A stretch of DNA of 64,000 bases from Brenneria bubanii (GCF_022378355.1 NZ_JAKMAJ010000002.1:372001-436000); one strand, 5' to 3'. Shown: positions 29,180-40,435, counted from the first letter of the stretch. Notes: generated by a model not told the origin, from the sequence alone. A program made the numbers and translations.

Positions 29180-31120
29180 TTAAGCAATGCTCATGCCGGC
29201 GTCAAAACCTTCTCTGGCCGCCACCAGCGCATTGCTGGTTTTCACCGCGCCGCCGATGACAATGGTGTTGTCGACAATGTCATCCAACTGACCAACCAGA
29301 TCGTTGACCGGTCGGTAGCCCAACGCAATCACCACGGTGTCGGCATCCAGAGAGAAATGACCCTGCGCATTTTCCAGATCCACCTGACCTTCGCGGATCT
29401 CGCACAGTTTGGTGTTGAGGTACTGTTTCACGTCATATTCTTCCAGTATCGCCGTCAGGTGGCGCTTGCTGACGCCGTCCAGCTCCTGCAACACCTGATC
29501 GCGCATTTCAACAATGGTGACCTCTTTTTGTTGCATCGCCAGATGCGCCGCGGTTTCGCCGCCGACTTCGCCGCCGCCGGCAATGACCACGCGTTTCCCG
29601 GTCGTGACGTTACCCAGCAGAACATCTTCCGCCAACAGAACGTGAGACTGTTTAATCCCTTTAATCGGGGGAACGGACGGCGTTCCGCCGGTAGCGATAA
29701 TCACGGTATCCGGATGGTCTTTCTCAACCAGCGTTTTCGTCAACTCGGTGTTTAAACGAATATCCACGTGCAGCTTATCCAACTCGCGCACCAGCCAGGC
29801 GGTATAGGTCGCCAGTTCGCCTTTACCCGGCGGGAAGGCGGCTGAACGGAATTGCCCGCCCAGATGACCGCCTTTTTCAAACAGCGTAACCTTGTGACCA
29901 CGCACCGCCGCGATCCGCGCCGCTTCAAGCCCTGCCGGACCGCCGCCCGCGATATAGACGCGTTTCGGATCGGCCACTTTGCTGTAGTCCAGCTCCGCTT
30001 CGCGCCCCAGAGACGGGTTGACCAGACAGGTAAAGGGTACGCCGAGAGGAAGACTGGCAAGGCAGCCCTGCATACAGCCCAGGCAGTAACGAATAGAGGC
30101 GGTATCTCCCGCTTTCGCCTTGTTGGGAAGATGCGGATCGGCCAGCGAGCCACGGCCCATCGCGATGAAATCCGCTTTGCCCATCGCCAGAACGTTATCC
30201 GCCATGCGCGGGTCGTTAATTCTGTTGACCGCGATAATCGGCATATCCACCATTTTTTTCAGCTCTTCGCAGAACGATACCGCCCAGGCGTGGCCGACAT
30301 ACATTGGCGGCACCGTGCAGGATTTACTGTGTTCGCCGTAAACGCCCATGGTAATGTGCAGCGCATCAACGCCCCAATCTTCGAAAATCTGCGCCAGCAC
30401 GCGGGTTTCGGAAATGTCACGACCGCCGACAAATCCTTCATCGGCGGAAAGACGAATGGTAACCGGATAATCGTCGCCAACCGCCAGACGCACCGTCTGA
30501 TAAATTTCTTTTAAAAACTGAATTCGGCCATCCAGGCTACCGCCATATCTATCCGTTCTTTTATTCGCATAAGGCGACAAGAACTCGGCAATTAAATAGC
30601 CGTGACCGGCATGAATTTCCACCCCGTCAAAGCCGGCTTTTTTTACCCGCAGGGCGCAATCGCCGAAATCTTTTACCAACTGCTGAATTTCAACTTCCGT
30701 TAACTCTTTGGGCATTTCCTGCAATGCCGGGCAGGGAATGGCCGAAGGCGCAACGGGCTGCACACCACCATTAACCAAATGGGAAGTCTGACGGCCAGCA
30801 TGGTAAATCTGTGCGAAAATTTTGCTATCGTACTGATGAATGGTATCCGTTAATTTTTTATGACCGGGGATTTGCTCATCCCGCCAAAGACCACCAATAT
30901 GTTCACAGCCCATGCCATGTTCGTTAACCGCATAGTTTTCCGTGATAATCAGTCCCCAACCACCTTTAGCTTTCTCTTCATGATAGGCGATATAGCGGTC
31001 GGTCGCGGTACCGTCGCTATTACAGAGATCGGTGACCATGGCGGGAACAACAAGTCGGTTGGGAATAATACATTGATTAATCTTTCCGGATTGAAACAAT
31101 TTTTTAAACATATTTTTCAT
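29180..31120 (-). CDS. Old-yellow-enzyme flavoprotein with 4Fe-4S and FAD domains (FadH/BaiCD-like enoate reductase)
   Basis: 646 aa. The N-terminal FMN barrel includes G-L-I-I-T-E, the Y-H-A-G-R segment and the substrate-site H-A-G-H-G-Y-L-I-A-E-F-L-S-P. A 4Fe-4S site follows with C346-x2-C349-x3-C353-x11-C365, then FAD (A-G-G-G-P-A-G-L-E-A-A) and NAD(P) (A-G-G-G-E-V-G-G-E-T-A) domains. The architecture is that of 2,4-dienoyl-CoA reductase, bile-acid enone reductases and clostridial enoate reductases: NAD(P)H to FAD to Fe-S to FMN to an activated C=C. Next to a possible glucan lyase, a plausible substrate would be an enolone derived from anhydrofructose. That is inference; a xenobiotic or fatty-acid role is equally open. 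TAGGA precedes the ATG. Confidence 0.88.
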   Translation of the reverse strand: MKNMFKKLFQSGKINQCIIPNRLVVPAMVTDLCNSDGTATDRYIAYHEEKAKGGWGLIITENYAVNEHGMGCEHIGGLWRDEQIPGHKKLTDTIHQYDSKIFAQIYHAGRQTSHLVNGGVQPVAPSAIPCPALQEMPKELTEVEIQQLVKDFGDCALRVKKAGFDGVEIHAGHGYLIAEFLSPYANKRTDRYGGSLDGRIQFLKEIYQTVRLAVGDDYPVTIRLSADEGFVGGRDISETRVLAQIFEDWGVDALHITMGVYGEHSKSCTVPPMYVGHAWAVSFCEELKKMVDMPIIAVNRINDPRMADNVLAMGKADFIAMGRGSLADPHLPNKAKAGDTASIRYCLGCMQGCLASLPLGVPFTCLVNPSLGREAELDYSKVADPKRVYIAGGGPAGLEAARIAAVRGHKVTLFEKGGHLGGQFRSAAFPPGKGELATYTAWLVRELDKLHVDIRLNTELTKTLVEKDHPDTVIIATGGTPSVPPIKGIKQSHVLLAEDVLLGNVTTGKRVVIAGGGEVGGETAAHLAMQQKEVTIVEMRDQVLQELDGVSKRHLTAILEEYDVKQYLNTKLCEIREGQVDLENAQGHFSLDADTVVIALGYRPVNDLVGQLDDIVDNTIVIGGAVKTSNALVAAREGFDAGMSIA

Positions 31121-31561
31121 GTGTCCTAATAACGAATGTGAAATATATTATTCGAATAAAATTATTAGTGATGCTGCCAGATATGCCATCCTCGCTTTTA
31201 ATTATAGTGATTGCCAGGCTTCATGGCGAACGCCCCTATACGATAAATCACCAATCAATGATCTCCCGTAAGTTAGCGGGTCAAATGAATAATATTAACA
31301 ATCTCATTCGTATATTTATATTCTCGTCATTATAACAATGCAGTTACATATAAATATTCCACTTCACAGTAAGTGAAATATTATTAAACCAATAAGAGAC
31401 AATCGAATAATAATGCCAAGGTGGAATATCGGTATAATCACTCGCGAATACGAATGAGAGAAATTTTCGAATTCAACGGATAAAAGAATGAAATGACGGC
31501 ATGCGCACGAAAATCTGGCGAAAAGGCCGTGCCGGGGTAAAGAGAAACCTCGGCGATAAAT
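31121..31561. promoter_or_regulatory. Control region of the OYE gene with repeated half-sites
   Basis: AT-rich, with no gene. AATATTCCACTT (31353-31364) and AAGTGAAATATT (31371-31382) form a 12-bp inverted repeat with one mismatch and a 6-nt spacer. Further half-sites of the same form, GTGGAATAT at 31421-31429 and GTGAAATAT just upstream of the OYE start (about 31139), suggest a cognate regulator. Confidence 0.5.
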
Positions 31562-33128
<1,567 letters not shown>

Positions 33129-33160
33129 TTTGCCTCAAAAAGATTAACAATTGACCATTA

Positions 33161-33178
33161 ATATACAACAGTGTATAT
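33161..33178. promoter_or_regulatory. Probable TetR operator
   Basis: ATATACA-ACAG-TGTATAT is a perfect 7-bp inverted repeat lying in the short divergent region between the MFS and TetR genes, where TetR-family operators normally sit. Confidence 0.7.
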
Positions 33179-33239
33179 ATTTGAACAATTAATACAAGAG
33201 ATATACCGATAAGGCATCATCCAGACGGGGTAACCGCTC

Positions 33240-33803
33240 ATGATTCAATACAAAACATTAATTGCGCAAAAAGCAAGTGACCTGCTTTACCGTAGAGGGA
33301 TCTCAGATGTTTCAGTGGGAGACATTCTTAAATGTAGCGGCGCGTCCAGAGGAACCTTTTATAAATATTTTTCGGATAAAGAAGACGTAGTCTGCGCAGC
33401 GCTTGAATACAGGGATCAGGAATTCCGGGATTTTATCGCCAGAGTGACAGCGGGACAGAACTCCGTTGAGGGTTACATACATGCGTTGTTCCGTGCTCTC
33501 CTGTCCTGGCAGCACACAAATGGCTTTCACGGTTGCCTGTTCCAGAGCGCTTTAACCGAGTACCAACATTTGTCAGAACGAATTACAGCCATCACCAGAG
33601 CACACAAGCAGGCATTTATTCAGCAACTAACGGATACGTTAACCGTTTTTGGGGTCCACCGCCCCGATCATGCCGCATTGACCGCGACGTTATTGATCGA
33701 AGGGGCCGTTGCGCTTGGAAACTTCTTTGATCCGGAAGCCAATATTCAGCACGCCCGTGACGCAGCGATTGAACTTTTAGTGAACAATAAGGCGGAGCGC
33801 TAG
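33240..33803 (+). CDS. TetR/AcrR-family repressor
   Basis: 187 aa. The N-terminal helix-turn-helix shows Y-R-R-G-I-S-D-V-S-V-G-D-I-L-K-C-S-G-A-S-R-G-T-F-Y-K-Y-F (residues about 18-45), the classical TetR pattern ending in the FYxYF recognition helix. The C-terminal ligand domain is variable. Its position opposite the MFS gene makes that its likely target. Confidence 0.92.
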   Translation: MIQYKTLIAQKASDLLYRRGISDVSVGDILKCSGASRGTFYKYFSDKEDVVCAALEYRDQEFRDFIARVTAGQNSVEGYIHALFRALLSWQHTNGFHGCLFQSALTEYQHLSERITAITRAHKQAFIQQLTDTLTVFGVHRPDHAALTATLLIEGAVALGNFFDPEANIQHARDAAIELLVNNKAER

Positions 33804-33969
33804 CTGTACACTCAGCATGTAGATGGGCTAAGAAGACCCGGTCATCACTCGAAAATACTTGTGATAAAGCGAATAGATCTACGTAAAGACAGCAACCTCT
33901 CGACGGACTGAATACATTCATTTCCCGCCATATCAAGCGCACAGAATCCCCGAGTCAAAATCGTTTCCG

Positions 33970-35193
33970 CTACCAACACTCAAACCTGTCGGCCCATTCC
34001 TGCATCATCATCCGCCGCGGCTCAACGTAAACCGCATGGTTATAGGCCGCCCGGATCTTATTAGGATCGGCATGGGATAGCTGCACCTCGATCCACTCTT
34101 TCGGATAGCCGAGTTCGTTAAGCGCCGTCGAGATCGTCGCCCGGATGCCATGACCGGTTAATCGGTCTGCATAACCCATACGTTTCAGCCCGCTGTTAAG
34201 CGTATTTTCGCTGATGCGCTTTTGCAGGTTGTTGCAGTTGGGAAGCAGATAGCGTTGCGCAGGTCGTCGCTTCTGCAAGGTTAAAAGCGCTTTCACGATG
34301 TCGATGGCCTGTCGCGGCAGCGGCACCACATAAGCCGGCACGCTGTTACCTTCCCGGCGCATCCTGACCTGTAACTGTTTGACCGATGCGGGCGGAATAA
34401 TCCACAGCCCGAGTTTGAGATCGAACTGGTCAGGTTCGGCAAGGCGCAGCTCCCCGGTACGCACGCCGGTCAACAACAGCAGGCGTAAGCCCTGTTGGGT
34501 TGTCTCCTGCCCGTGTTAGTCGCGCAGCTTGCGCAAAAACGACGGAAACTCATCCATACGCAAAAAGGGATTGTGCGTCACCGGCGGTCGGGGCGCGGCC
34601 ACAATATCCAGATCGCTGGCCGGATTGTAGCGCACGCCTTTTTCCACTTTGGCATAGCGAAATAGCTGATTCAGCCACGTTCTTACTTTCTCAGCGGTGG
34701 TAAATGCCCTCCACCGCTCAATCCGGCGCAGCACTTCCAGAATATGCGACGGCTTTACATCGAAAATCGGCAGACCCCCCAGCGACGGCAGCACGTCTTT
34801 AGCGAAAATGCGATCGATCTGCGACAGCGTGCTTTGCCGTCCGCGCTCCAGACTCTGCGCCTTGAAGTCGCGCCACTGGCGAAATACGGCCGCAAAGGTA
34901 TTCTGCGCCGCGGCCTTGGATTGCTGGCGGTAGCTGCGCGGATCGTTACCCGCAGCCAACTGCGCGCGCAGTTCGTCGCGCTGCTGGCGCGCCTGTTTAA
35001 GAGAAAATTCAGGATAGGAACCTAAGGAAATGCGCTGCTGTTTACCCTGCAACGAAAAGCGGAAGTGCCATTTCTTCGCGCCTTTACCGGTCACGAACAG
35101 TGACAGCCCATCGCTATCGTTCAGAGTATAGGCTTTGCCGGTGGTGCGGGCCTGCCGGGCGACGGCATCGGTTAACGCCGTAGGGGTTGCCAC
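33970..35193 (-). pseudogene. P4-type tyrosine integrase with one in-frame stop (copy 2)
   Basis: The frame from 35193 to 33970 encodes a full P4-like integrase of about 407 codons: the DUF4102 arm-binding domain (S-D-G-L-S-L-F-V, K-K-W-H-F-R-F), a SAM-like domain, and a catalytic domain with R in L-T-G-V-R-T-G-E-L, H-x-x-R in G-H-G-I-R-A-T-I-S, and the final H and Y in L-S-H-A-D and A-Y-N-H-A-V-Y. The only lesion is a TAA at 34516-34518 where the intact paralogue has Tyr (K-L-S-N-Y); reading continues in the same frame on both sides. It faces away from tRNA-Gly copy 2, as expected for the int of an element integrated there. A sequencing error or stop-codon readthrough is possible. Confidence 0.9.
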
Positions 35194-35225
35194 CTTCAGT
35201 GCTGAAGAGAGGTGTACCGCGCGCA

Positions 35226-35482
<257 letters not shown>

Positions 35483-35840
35483 AAATGACTCTTGCATCAA
35501 CACAAAGGGCTTGTGTGAGCGCCGATGATAATCACTGTAATGCAATGAATTATATAACTATTTACTAACAGACCTCATCAGTGGCCAGCATTATGTACCA
35601 ATCATTCATCGCTGACAAGCCCTTTTGACCATAAATTCCGGCATGGGGTGCCAATTGCGCAGATAATCAGCCAACAGCTCAAAAGCTCGCCACCCGGCGC
35701 CGAGAATTAAGCCTGTTCGGTCTGCTCAACGCAGGTTGCTTCGCGCCGCGTTTCGCCGCCGCATGGTCAACCCCGGGCACGGCGGCAAATCAGATCCGGA
35801 TGCTCTGCCAATGCTTTGCGCTCGCGGCATCCGGCCCCGA
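35483..35840. other. Stretch between tRNA-Gly copy 2 and the PEP-synthase-like gene
   Basis: No convincing gene. The part 35560-35630 resembles 20570-20625 (GCATTATGT, CAAGCCCTTTTGA), a second repeated block flanking the tRNAs on their 5' side. The rest (35690-35840) is GC-rich and may hold decayed coding sequence. Confidence 0.4.
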
Positions 35841-38345
35841 CTACAACACGTCGACCGTGCCGTTCCTGCCGTCCAGCCGGACGCGCATGCCGTTTTTCAG
35901 CCGCTCCATGACGCCCCGAACGCTCATGACCGCCGGCAACTGTAACTCTCTGGCCGTCACCGCCCCGTGCGAAAGCGGGCCGCCGCTTTCGGTAATCACG
36001 CCGCTGGCGCGATAAAACAGCGAAGTCCAGGCCGGGTTGGTGGTTCTCGCCACCAGAATCGCCCCTTTGGGAAACAGCGCGAAATCGTCCGGGCTGTGGA
36101 TTAAAAATACTTCGCCCTCGACGGTGCCCGGGCTTCCCGCCAGCCCCGTCAGCGCATTGCCGGTCGGCGTATCCTCCGCGCGACGCTGCTCGCCGTAGTT
36201 CCAGGCCGGGCTGCGCCGTTTGGCCTGCCGCCAGCCTTCCAGATTAGCGTACACAACCTGCGTCAGCGTATCGAAACGATCCTCGCGGACGGCGTCATTC
36301 AGCACGCTGAAGGGCGCAAAATAAATATCGCTGGCCTCGCGCAGTACGCCACGCGCCACCAGACGTTCACCGATCTCTTTAATGCCTTTGCGGAAAGGCA
36401 GCGTCAGGCGCGTCGTCTGGTAATGCTCAAGGTCGTCCAGATAGGTATAGCTACGGGCCAGACGGATCACTTCCTCGATAAAATAGCGCATTCCTTCCGG
36501 CACCTGATTTAAATACAGGTGCTGCGCAGCGGAGGCGGCCAGCCTCGCTTGCTGCGCCTGGCCAGCCAGATCTTCATCGGGCAGCTCCGCCAGCATATTC
36601 AACTGGTCCAGCACCGCGTGCGGCGCTTCCAGCCAGGTCGGATAATAAGCGTCAAAATCCAGTTCACGATGACCATGACGCTGAAGAAACCGCGTCAGCT
36701 CCAGTTCAAAGTCGGGATAGATCGACAATTGCGCCACCAGTTCCCGGGAGGAAAGCTGCTTGAACGCCTGCATCAGCGCGGCATCCTGGCGGATCTGGCG
36801 GGAAAGCGCCCATAGTTCGGCATTTACCTGTCCGGTTTTGGTGTCGGATACCGACAACAGAAGATCGAACGTCGTCTTGGCTTCCGCCGCAGGCATCGAC
36901 ATGCTCAGGATCTGATAGAGCACGGCATACAGCGTGCGCTGCGTCAGCGAAATCGCGATATTGGGTAGAAAGTAGCGTTTACCGGCATCGCGTACGCGCA
37001 GCACATAGCGCCAGCACTCATCCAGACTCATGGACGACAGGTTCTCGCGCAGCAGTGCGCCGATATCCAGCAGGTAAGTATCCAGATCGCGCATCCAGCG
37101 CGCCGGCAGTTCCTGTACCCAGGCATAGCGCTTCGCCAACTCGGGCAGCGCTGCCTGTAGTTCGTCGATGGAGTGTATGCCGCCAGGCATTCTGCCGGCA
37201 TACAGTTCGACCGCATTCTGGTTGCCGTAGATATAGAAGTCTTTGATGGCGAACCACTTGCCGCCGAAGTGCGGCAGGCCCATTAGTTCGAAAGAGAAAT
37301 TAAGCGACTCATGAAACCCTTCTTCCACCAAATCCCAGGTAAGCGGCGTCACGGCGTTGGGAAAACGCTCGGCGGCTTCGTCCCGCGTCCAGCGTTCCGG
37401 GACGGAGGTGACCGGACGCGACTGCAACAGATAGCAAGCGCCGCCGGAGAATGCCCATTCAATATCCTGCGGAAAACCAAAGAATTCCTGTGCCTGTTTC
37501 GCCAACTGCGCGACGAGGCGGCACTGGGCATCCGTCAGCGCCGGCCGCTCAGCCTGTTCGGCCGGCAGATCAACATGCTGAACTCCCGACTCGCTTTTCA
37601 GGATGATCTGGTTCTTCTGTGCGATATTGCGTTCAACCACCGTCAATTCCGGCAGCGCCACGCGAAATTCATCAACCGGCGCTTCGCCGCCGACCACCGA
37701 CTCGCCCAGGCCAAAGCAGGCGTTGATCAGCACCCGATTGAGATCGCCGCGCACCGGATCGATGGAAAAGGCGACGCCCGCGCTATCGGCCGCCGTCATC
37801 TCCACCATCTGCTGCACCACGACCGCCATCGAGGCGTCAAGATGCGCAAGATTGAGGCGATCGCGGTAGCGCATCGCGTGTTCATTCCACAAAGAGACGT
37901 AGCAGTCGCGCAAGGAAGTAATAATATCCGCCGCGCTGCGCTGGTTAAGGAACGTATCGTGCTGTCCGGCGAACGCCGCGCCGGGCAGATCTTCGAAAGT
38001 CGAAGAGGAGCGTACCGCGACGGCGCACCGATCGGTCTGGCTGATGCGCAGTTGCGCGTTGATCGCCTGCGTCAGTTCATCTCCGACGGGCTGCCGACGG
38101 ATTAAACGTTGTATGAGTCGGCTCTGCTCGGCGACATCGTCCCCGGTTTGCAGGATAGACTCAATCTGCGGACGCAGCGGCGTCAAAAATGCGCGGTAGG
38201 CCGTGCTACTGACAATAAAGCCGGGCGGAACCGGCAGTCCGCTGGCCGTAAGCTGCGCCAGACTGGCGCCCTTGCCGCCGCTTATCGACAACGCCGTAGC
38301 CTGCGGATCGGCAAACGGCAGGATAAAGTCGTGAATTTCGTACAT
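35841..38345 (-). CDS. PEP-synthase/rifampin-phosphotransferase-like dikinase
   Basis: 834 aa. The N-terminal PPDK ATP-grasp domain has S-G-G-K-G-A-S-L-A-Q-L, V-A-V-R-S-S-S-T-F-E-D and D-I-E-W-A-F near residue 305. A long middle domain (about 330-730) lacks recognisable motifs. The C-terminal swivelling domain holds the phospho-histidine H793 in G-G-P-L-S-H-G-A-V-T-A-R-E. The order ATP-grasp, variable acceptor domain, His domain and the length match rifampin phosphotransferase (about 865 aa) better than PEP synthase (about 790, His in the middle). Such enzymes use ATP to phosphorylate a small molecule. The acceptor is unknown. The gene is last of a tight three-gene operon with PAP2 and PlsC-like genes, which suggests a lipid or lipid-precursor substrate. 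Confidence 0.85.
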   Translation of the reverse strand: MYEIHDFILPFADPQATALSISGGKGASLAQLTASGLPVPPGFIVSSTAYRAFLTPLRPQIESILQTGDDVAEQSRLIQRLIRRQPVGDELTQAINAQLRISQTDRCAVAVRSSSTFEDLPGAAFAGQHDTFLNQRSAADIITSLRDCYVSLWNEHAMRYRDRLNLAHLDASMAVVVQQMVEMTAADSAGVAFSIDPVRGDLNRVLINACFGLGESVVGGEAPVDEFRVALPELTVVERNIAQKNQIILKSESGVQHVDLPAEQAERPALTDAQCRLVAQLAKQAQEFFGFPQDIEWAFSGGACYLLQSRPVTSVPERWTRDEAAERFPNAVTPLTWDLVEEGFHESLNFSFELMGLPHFGGKWFAIKDFYIYGNQNAVELYAGRMPGGIHSIDELQAALPELAKRYAWVQELPARWMRDLDTYLLDIGALLRENLSSMSLDECWRYVLRVRDAGKRYFLPNIAISLTQRTLYAVLYQILSMSMPAAEAKTTFDLLLSVSDTKTGQVNAELWALSRQIRQDAALMQAFKQLSSRELVAQLSIYPDFELELTRFLQRHGHRELDFDAYYPTWLEAPHAVLDQLNMLAELPDEDLAGQAQQARLAASAAQHLYLNQVPEGMRYFIEEVIRLARSYTYLDDLEHYQTTRLTLPFRKGIKEIGERLVARGVLREASDIYFAPFSVLNDAVREDRFDTLTQVVYANLEGWRQAKRRSPAWNYGEQRRAEDTPTGNALTGLAGSPGTVEGEVFLIHSPDDFALFPKGAILVARTTNPAWTSLFYRASGVITESGGPLSHGAVTARELQLPAVMSVRGVMERLKNGMRVRLDGRNGTVDVL

Positions 38346-38348
38346 AGA

Positions 38349-39239
38349 TTAAATCCTTAGCGCGGCGTCGTTGCGAAAATAGCCGCATCGGTACAACCAC
38401 CCAAGCACCGCGCAGGCCAGCAACGCCCCGACGATAAGATCAATGCCGTAGTGGTAGAATAAATAAAGCGTCGCCAGAATCAGGCCGGCAACCACGGGAA
38501 ACAACAGCACAGCTATCAGGGTATGGCGATGCAAAATAAAATAGCCGAGGACATACAGACTGATGCCGCAATGCAGGCTGGGAAAAACGTCCATACCGGT
38601 GCCGCCCTGGGCAACCAGTTGCGCCAGAAAGGCGGTAATCGCGCCACCCTCAGGCGGATACGGAAACAGGTCAGGAAACTGTGCATAGGGACCGCTGGCG
38701 GGAATGAGCAGATAGCCCAGAAAACCAAACAGATACATCAACATTAAGCCATGGAAAAACCCCCGGCTGGCCAGGGCGTTGCGCCGGCAGGCATAAACGA
38801 TCACCGGCAGCAGAATGATGAAATAAAAAGAGAGATAGCACAGGCTCATAACTTCGGATAGCCAGATATAGTGCAAGGCGGCAGCCCTTTCCGTCGCTCC
38901 GAGACCGCCAAATATCACGCGATCCCACCGCAGTAACGGCGTATCGAATGAGCGCGGCATCGCAAGATGAATCGCCTTGAACAGATAAAAAATCAGCCAG
39001 CTGCCGGCAAACTGCAATACGCCAAGCCAACTGCGCCAGGAGCCGGCGCTGGCCGCTGTCGCTCTGCTCAGCAGAACAATAACCAGCAGGCTCAATAGGC
39101 CCGGCGCGATAAAACGCGCGTCGCGCAGGCTGAGCGCGCTTCCCATACCCCAAAGCCAAATCAGGACTATTAACGCGAGATAGCAACGATTGCCTGCTTC
39201 TCCCCGTCGGGTCATCGTCATGCTACGGTCTGCATTCAT
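38349..39239 (-). CDS. PAP2/AUR1-like membrane phosphatase or headgroup transferase
   Basis: 296 aa with about six to eight membrane helices. The active-site motifs of the AUR1-like PAP2 branch are visible: F-P-S-L-H-C-G-I-S-L (motif C2) and Y-H-Y-G-I-D-L-I-V-G (motif C3 with His and Asp). These enzymes dephosphorylate lipid phosphates or move phospho-headgroups between lipids. It lies 3 bp upstream of the dikinase-like gene and 11 bp downstream of the acyltransferase gene, so the three are one operon. Confidence 0.85.
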   Translation of the reverse strand: MNADRSMTMTRRGEAGNRCYLALIVLIWLWGMGSALSLRDARFIAPGLLSLLVIVLLSRATAASAGSWRSWLGVLQFAGSWLIFYLFKAIHLAMPRSFDTPLLRWDRVIFGGLGATERAAALHYIWLSEVMSLCYLSFYFIILLPVIVYACRRNALASRGFFHGLMLMYLFGFLGYLLIPASGPYAQFPDLFPYPPEGGAITAFLAQLVAQGGTGMDVFPSLHCGISLYVLGYFILHRHTLIAVLLFPVVAGLILATLYLFYHYGIDLIVGALLACAVLGWLYRCGYFRNDAALRI

Positions 39240-39250
39240 TATTTATTCGC

Positions 39251-40366
39251 TTACTCAAGATTTATGGCCGAAAATTTGCCGCGCTGGCGCCAGCCCCAGA
39301 TCGCAACGCCATACAGCGGCAGCAGCCAAGGATAAATCACCGCGAGAACCACCAGGCAAGGCAGCCAGACCAACGCCATCGCGAACCCACCAGCGAGACG
39401 AAGAAAGGTGGTGGTGTTACGACCGTCTGCGCGGCGTCCCGTCCACCAGCCGCACAGCCAGACCGGCAGCAGCGTAAAGATAAAGGCGTACCAGGCCACA
39501 AACTGAAGGATGTTCATCGACGGGCGTAAGATTTGCGACCTCGTCAGCACCGGCGCATGGCCTTGCAACGCCTGCTGTTCCGCCTGCTTGAATGCCAGCG
39601 CATAAGAGCCGTCGATATGGCTGCGATAACGCGCCTGACGAGACACGCTTTCCAGCATCAGGTCATTGAGACAGGCGACGGAAACGCGATCCAACGAGCG
39701 GCTCAGACACTGCATGATCCTCACCTCCCACTGCGCGATGCTGTCTTCACCCTGCTCCGGCAGCGCGAGCGGATCGCTCACCAACAGTTCAATCGCGGAG
39801 CCGATACCATCCGGCGCCTGATAGAAACTGCCAGCGGCGATCACCTGAAAACAGCATCGTTCCTGCATCAGTTTACGGATAATCTTGACCACGCCTTCCT
39901 GATAAGGCTGCGGACCGGGGGCCCATTCGCTGGTTCCTTCAGGAAATACGATCACGCAGCCCCCCAGCTTCAGATGGGCTATCGCCTGCAAAATAGGATT
40001 GCCCGCCTGCGCCCGGCTATAGCCATAGCGCTGGCGATCTTTGTCGCGCACCACCGGAATGCCGGCGAACATCAGGCGCAGGAAGCGCGAGCGCAGCAGT
40101 TGAACCGCCACGAGAAACTGCGCGCTCGGCAGCAGTTGGTTGAAAACCCAGCCATCCGTGGCGCCATTACGATGGCTGGCCAGCAGCAGCGTCGGCGTTG
40201 CGCCGTCGAAAGGCGCCAGCGGCTTTCCTTCGGGCGTAACGAAGCGCAACGATGAGTAATAGAAACGAATCAGCAGGCGGGCAATACCGCGATGCCAAAG
40301 AGAAAGGGTGCGACCCGGCGTAAATCGCAGATAGTCAGGCGTTTGCCTGGTGACATCCGGTTTCAT
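39251..40366 (-). CDS. PlsC-like membrane acyltransferase
   Basis: 371 aa from the ATG at 40366, which has AGGCAGGG upstream; the longer frame to 40435 adds a non-conserved Arg-rich leader. Motif I reads S-H-R-N-G-A-T-D-G, with five residues between His and Asp where PlsC/PlsB usually have four (HX4D). Motif III is V-F-P-E-G-T-S-E-W. Two or three C-terminal helices (W-Y-A-F-I-F-T-L-L-P-V-W-L, W-L-P-C-L-V-V-L-A-V-I-Y-P-W) anchor it. It should acylate a glycerol-phosphate-type or other lipid acceptor. First gene of the acyltransferase-PAP2-dikinase operon. Confidence 0.82.
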   Translation of the reverse strand: MKPDVTRQTPDYLRFTPGRTLSLWHRGIARLLIRFYYSSLRFVTPEGKPLAPFDGATPTLLLASHRNGATDGWVFNQLLPSAQFLVAVQLLRSRFLRLMFAGIPVVRDKDRQRYGYSRAQAGNPILQAIAHLKLGGCVIVFPEGTSEWAPGPQPYQEGVVKIIRKLMQERCCFQVIAAGSFYQAPDGIGSAIELLVSDPLALPEQGEDSIAQWEVRIMQCLSRSLDRVSVACLNDLMLESVSRQARYRSHIDGSYALAFKQAEQQALQGHAPVLTRSQILRPSMNILQFVAWYAFIFTLLPVWLCGWWTGRRADGRNTTTFLRLAGGFAMALVWLPCLVVLAVIYPWLLPLYGVAIWGWRQRGKFSAINLE

Positions 40367-40435
40367 ATCCCTGCCTCTCCTCAAGTCAAAGTATATCCTT
40401 CTGGCCGTCGGCGTGCGGGTAGCGCGCCCCGACAA

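Noticed and set aside
36519..38105. Several plus-strand frames within the dikinase-like gene
   Set aside because: Shadow frames of a high-GC coding region with no motifs.
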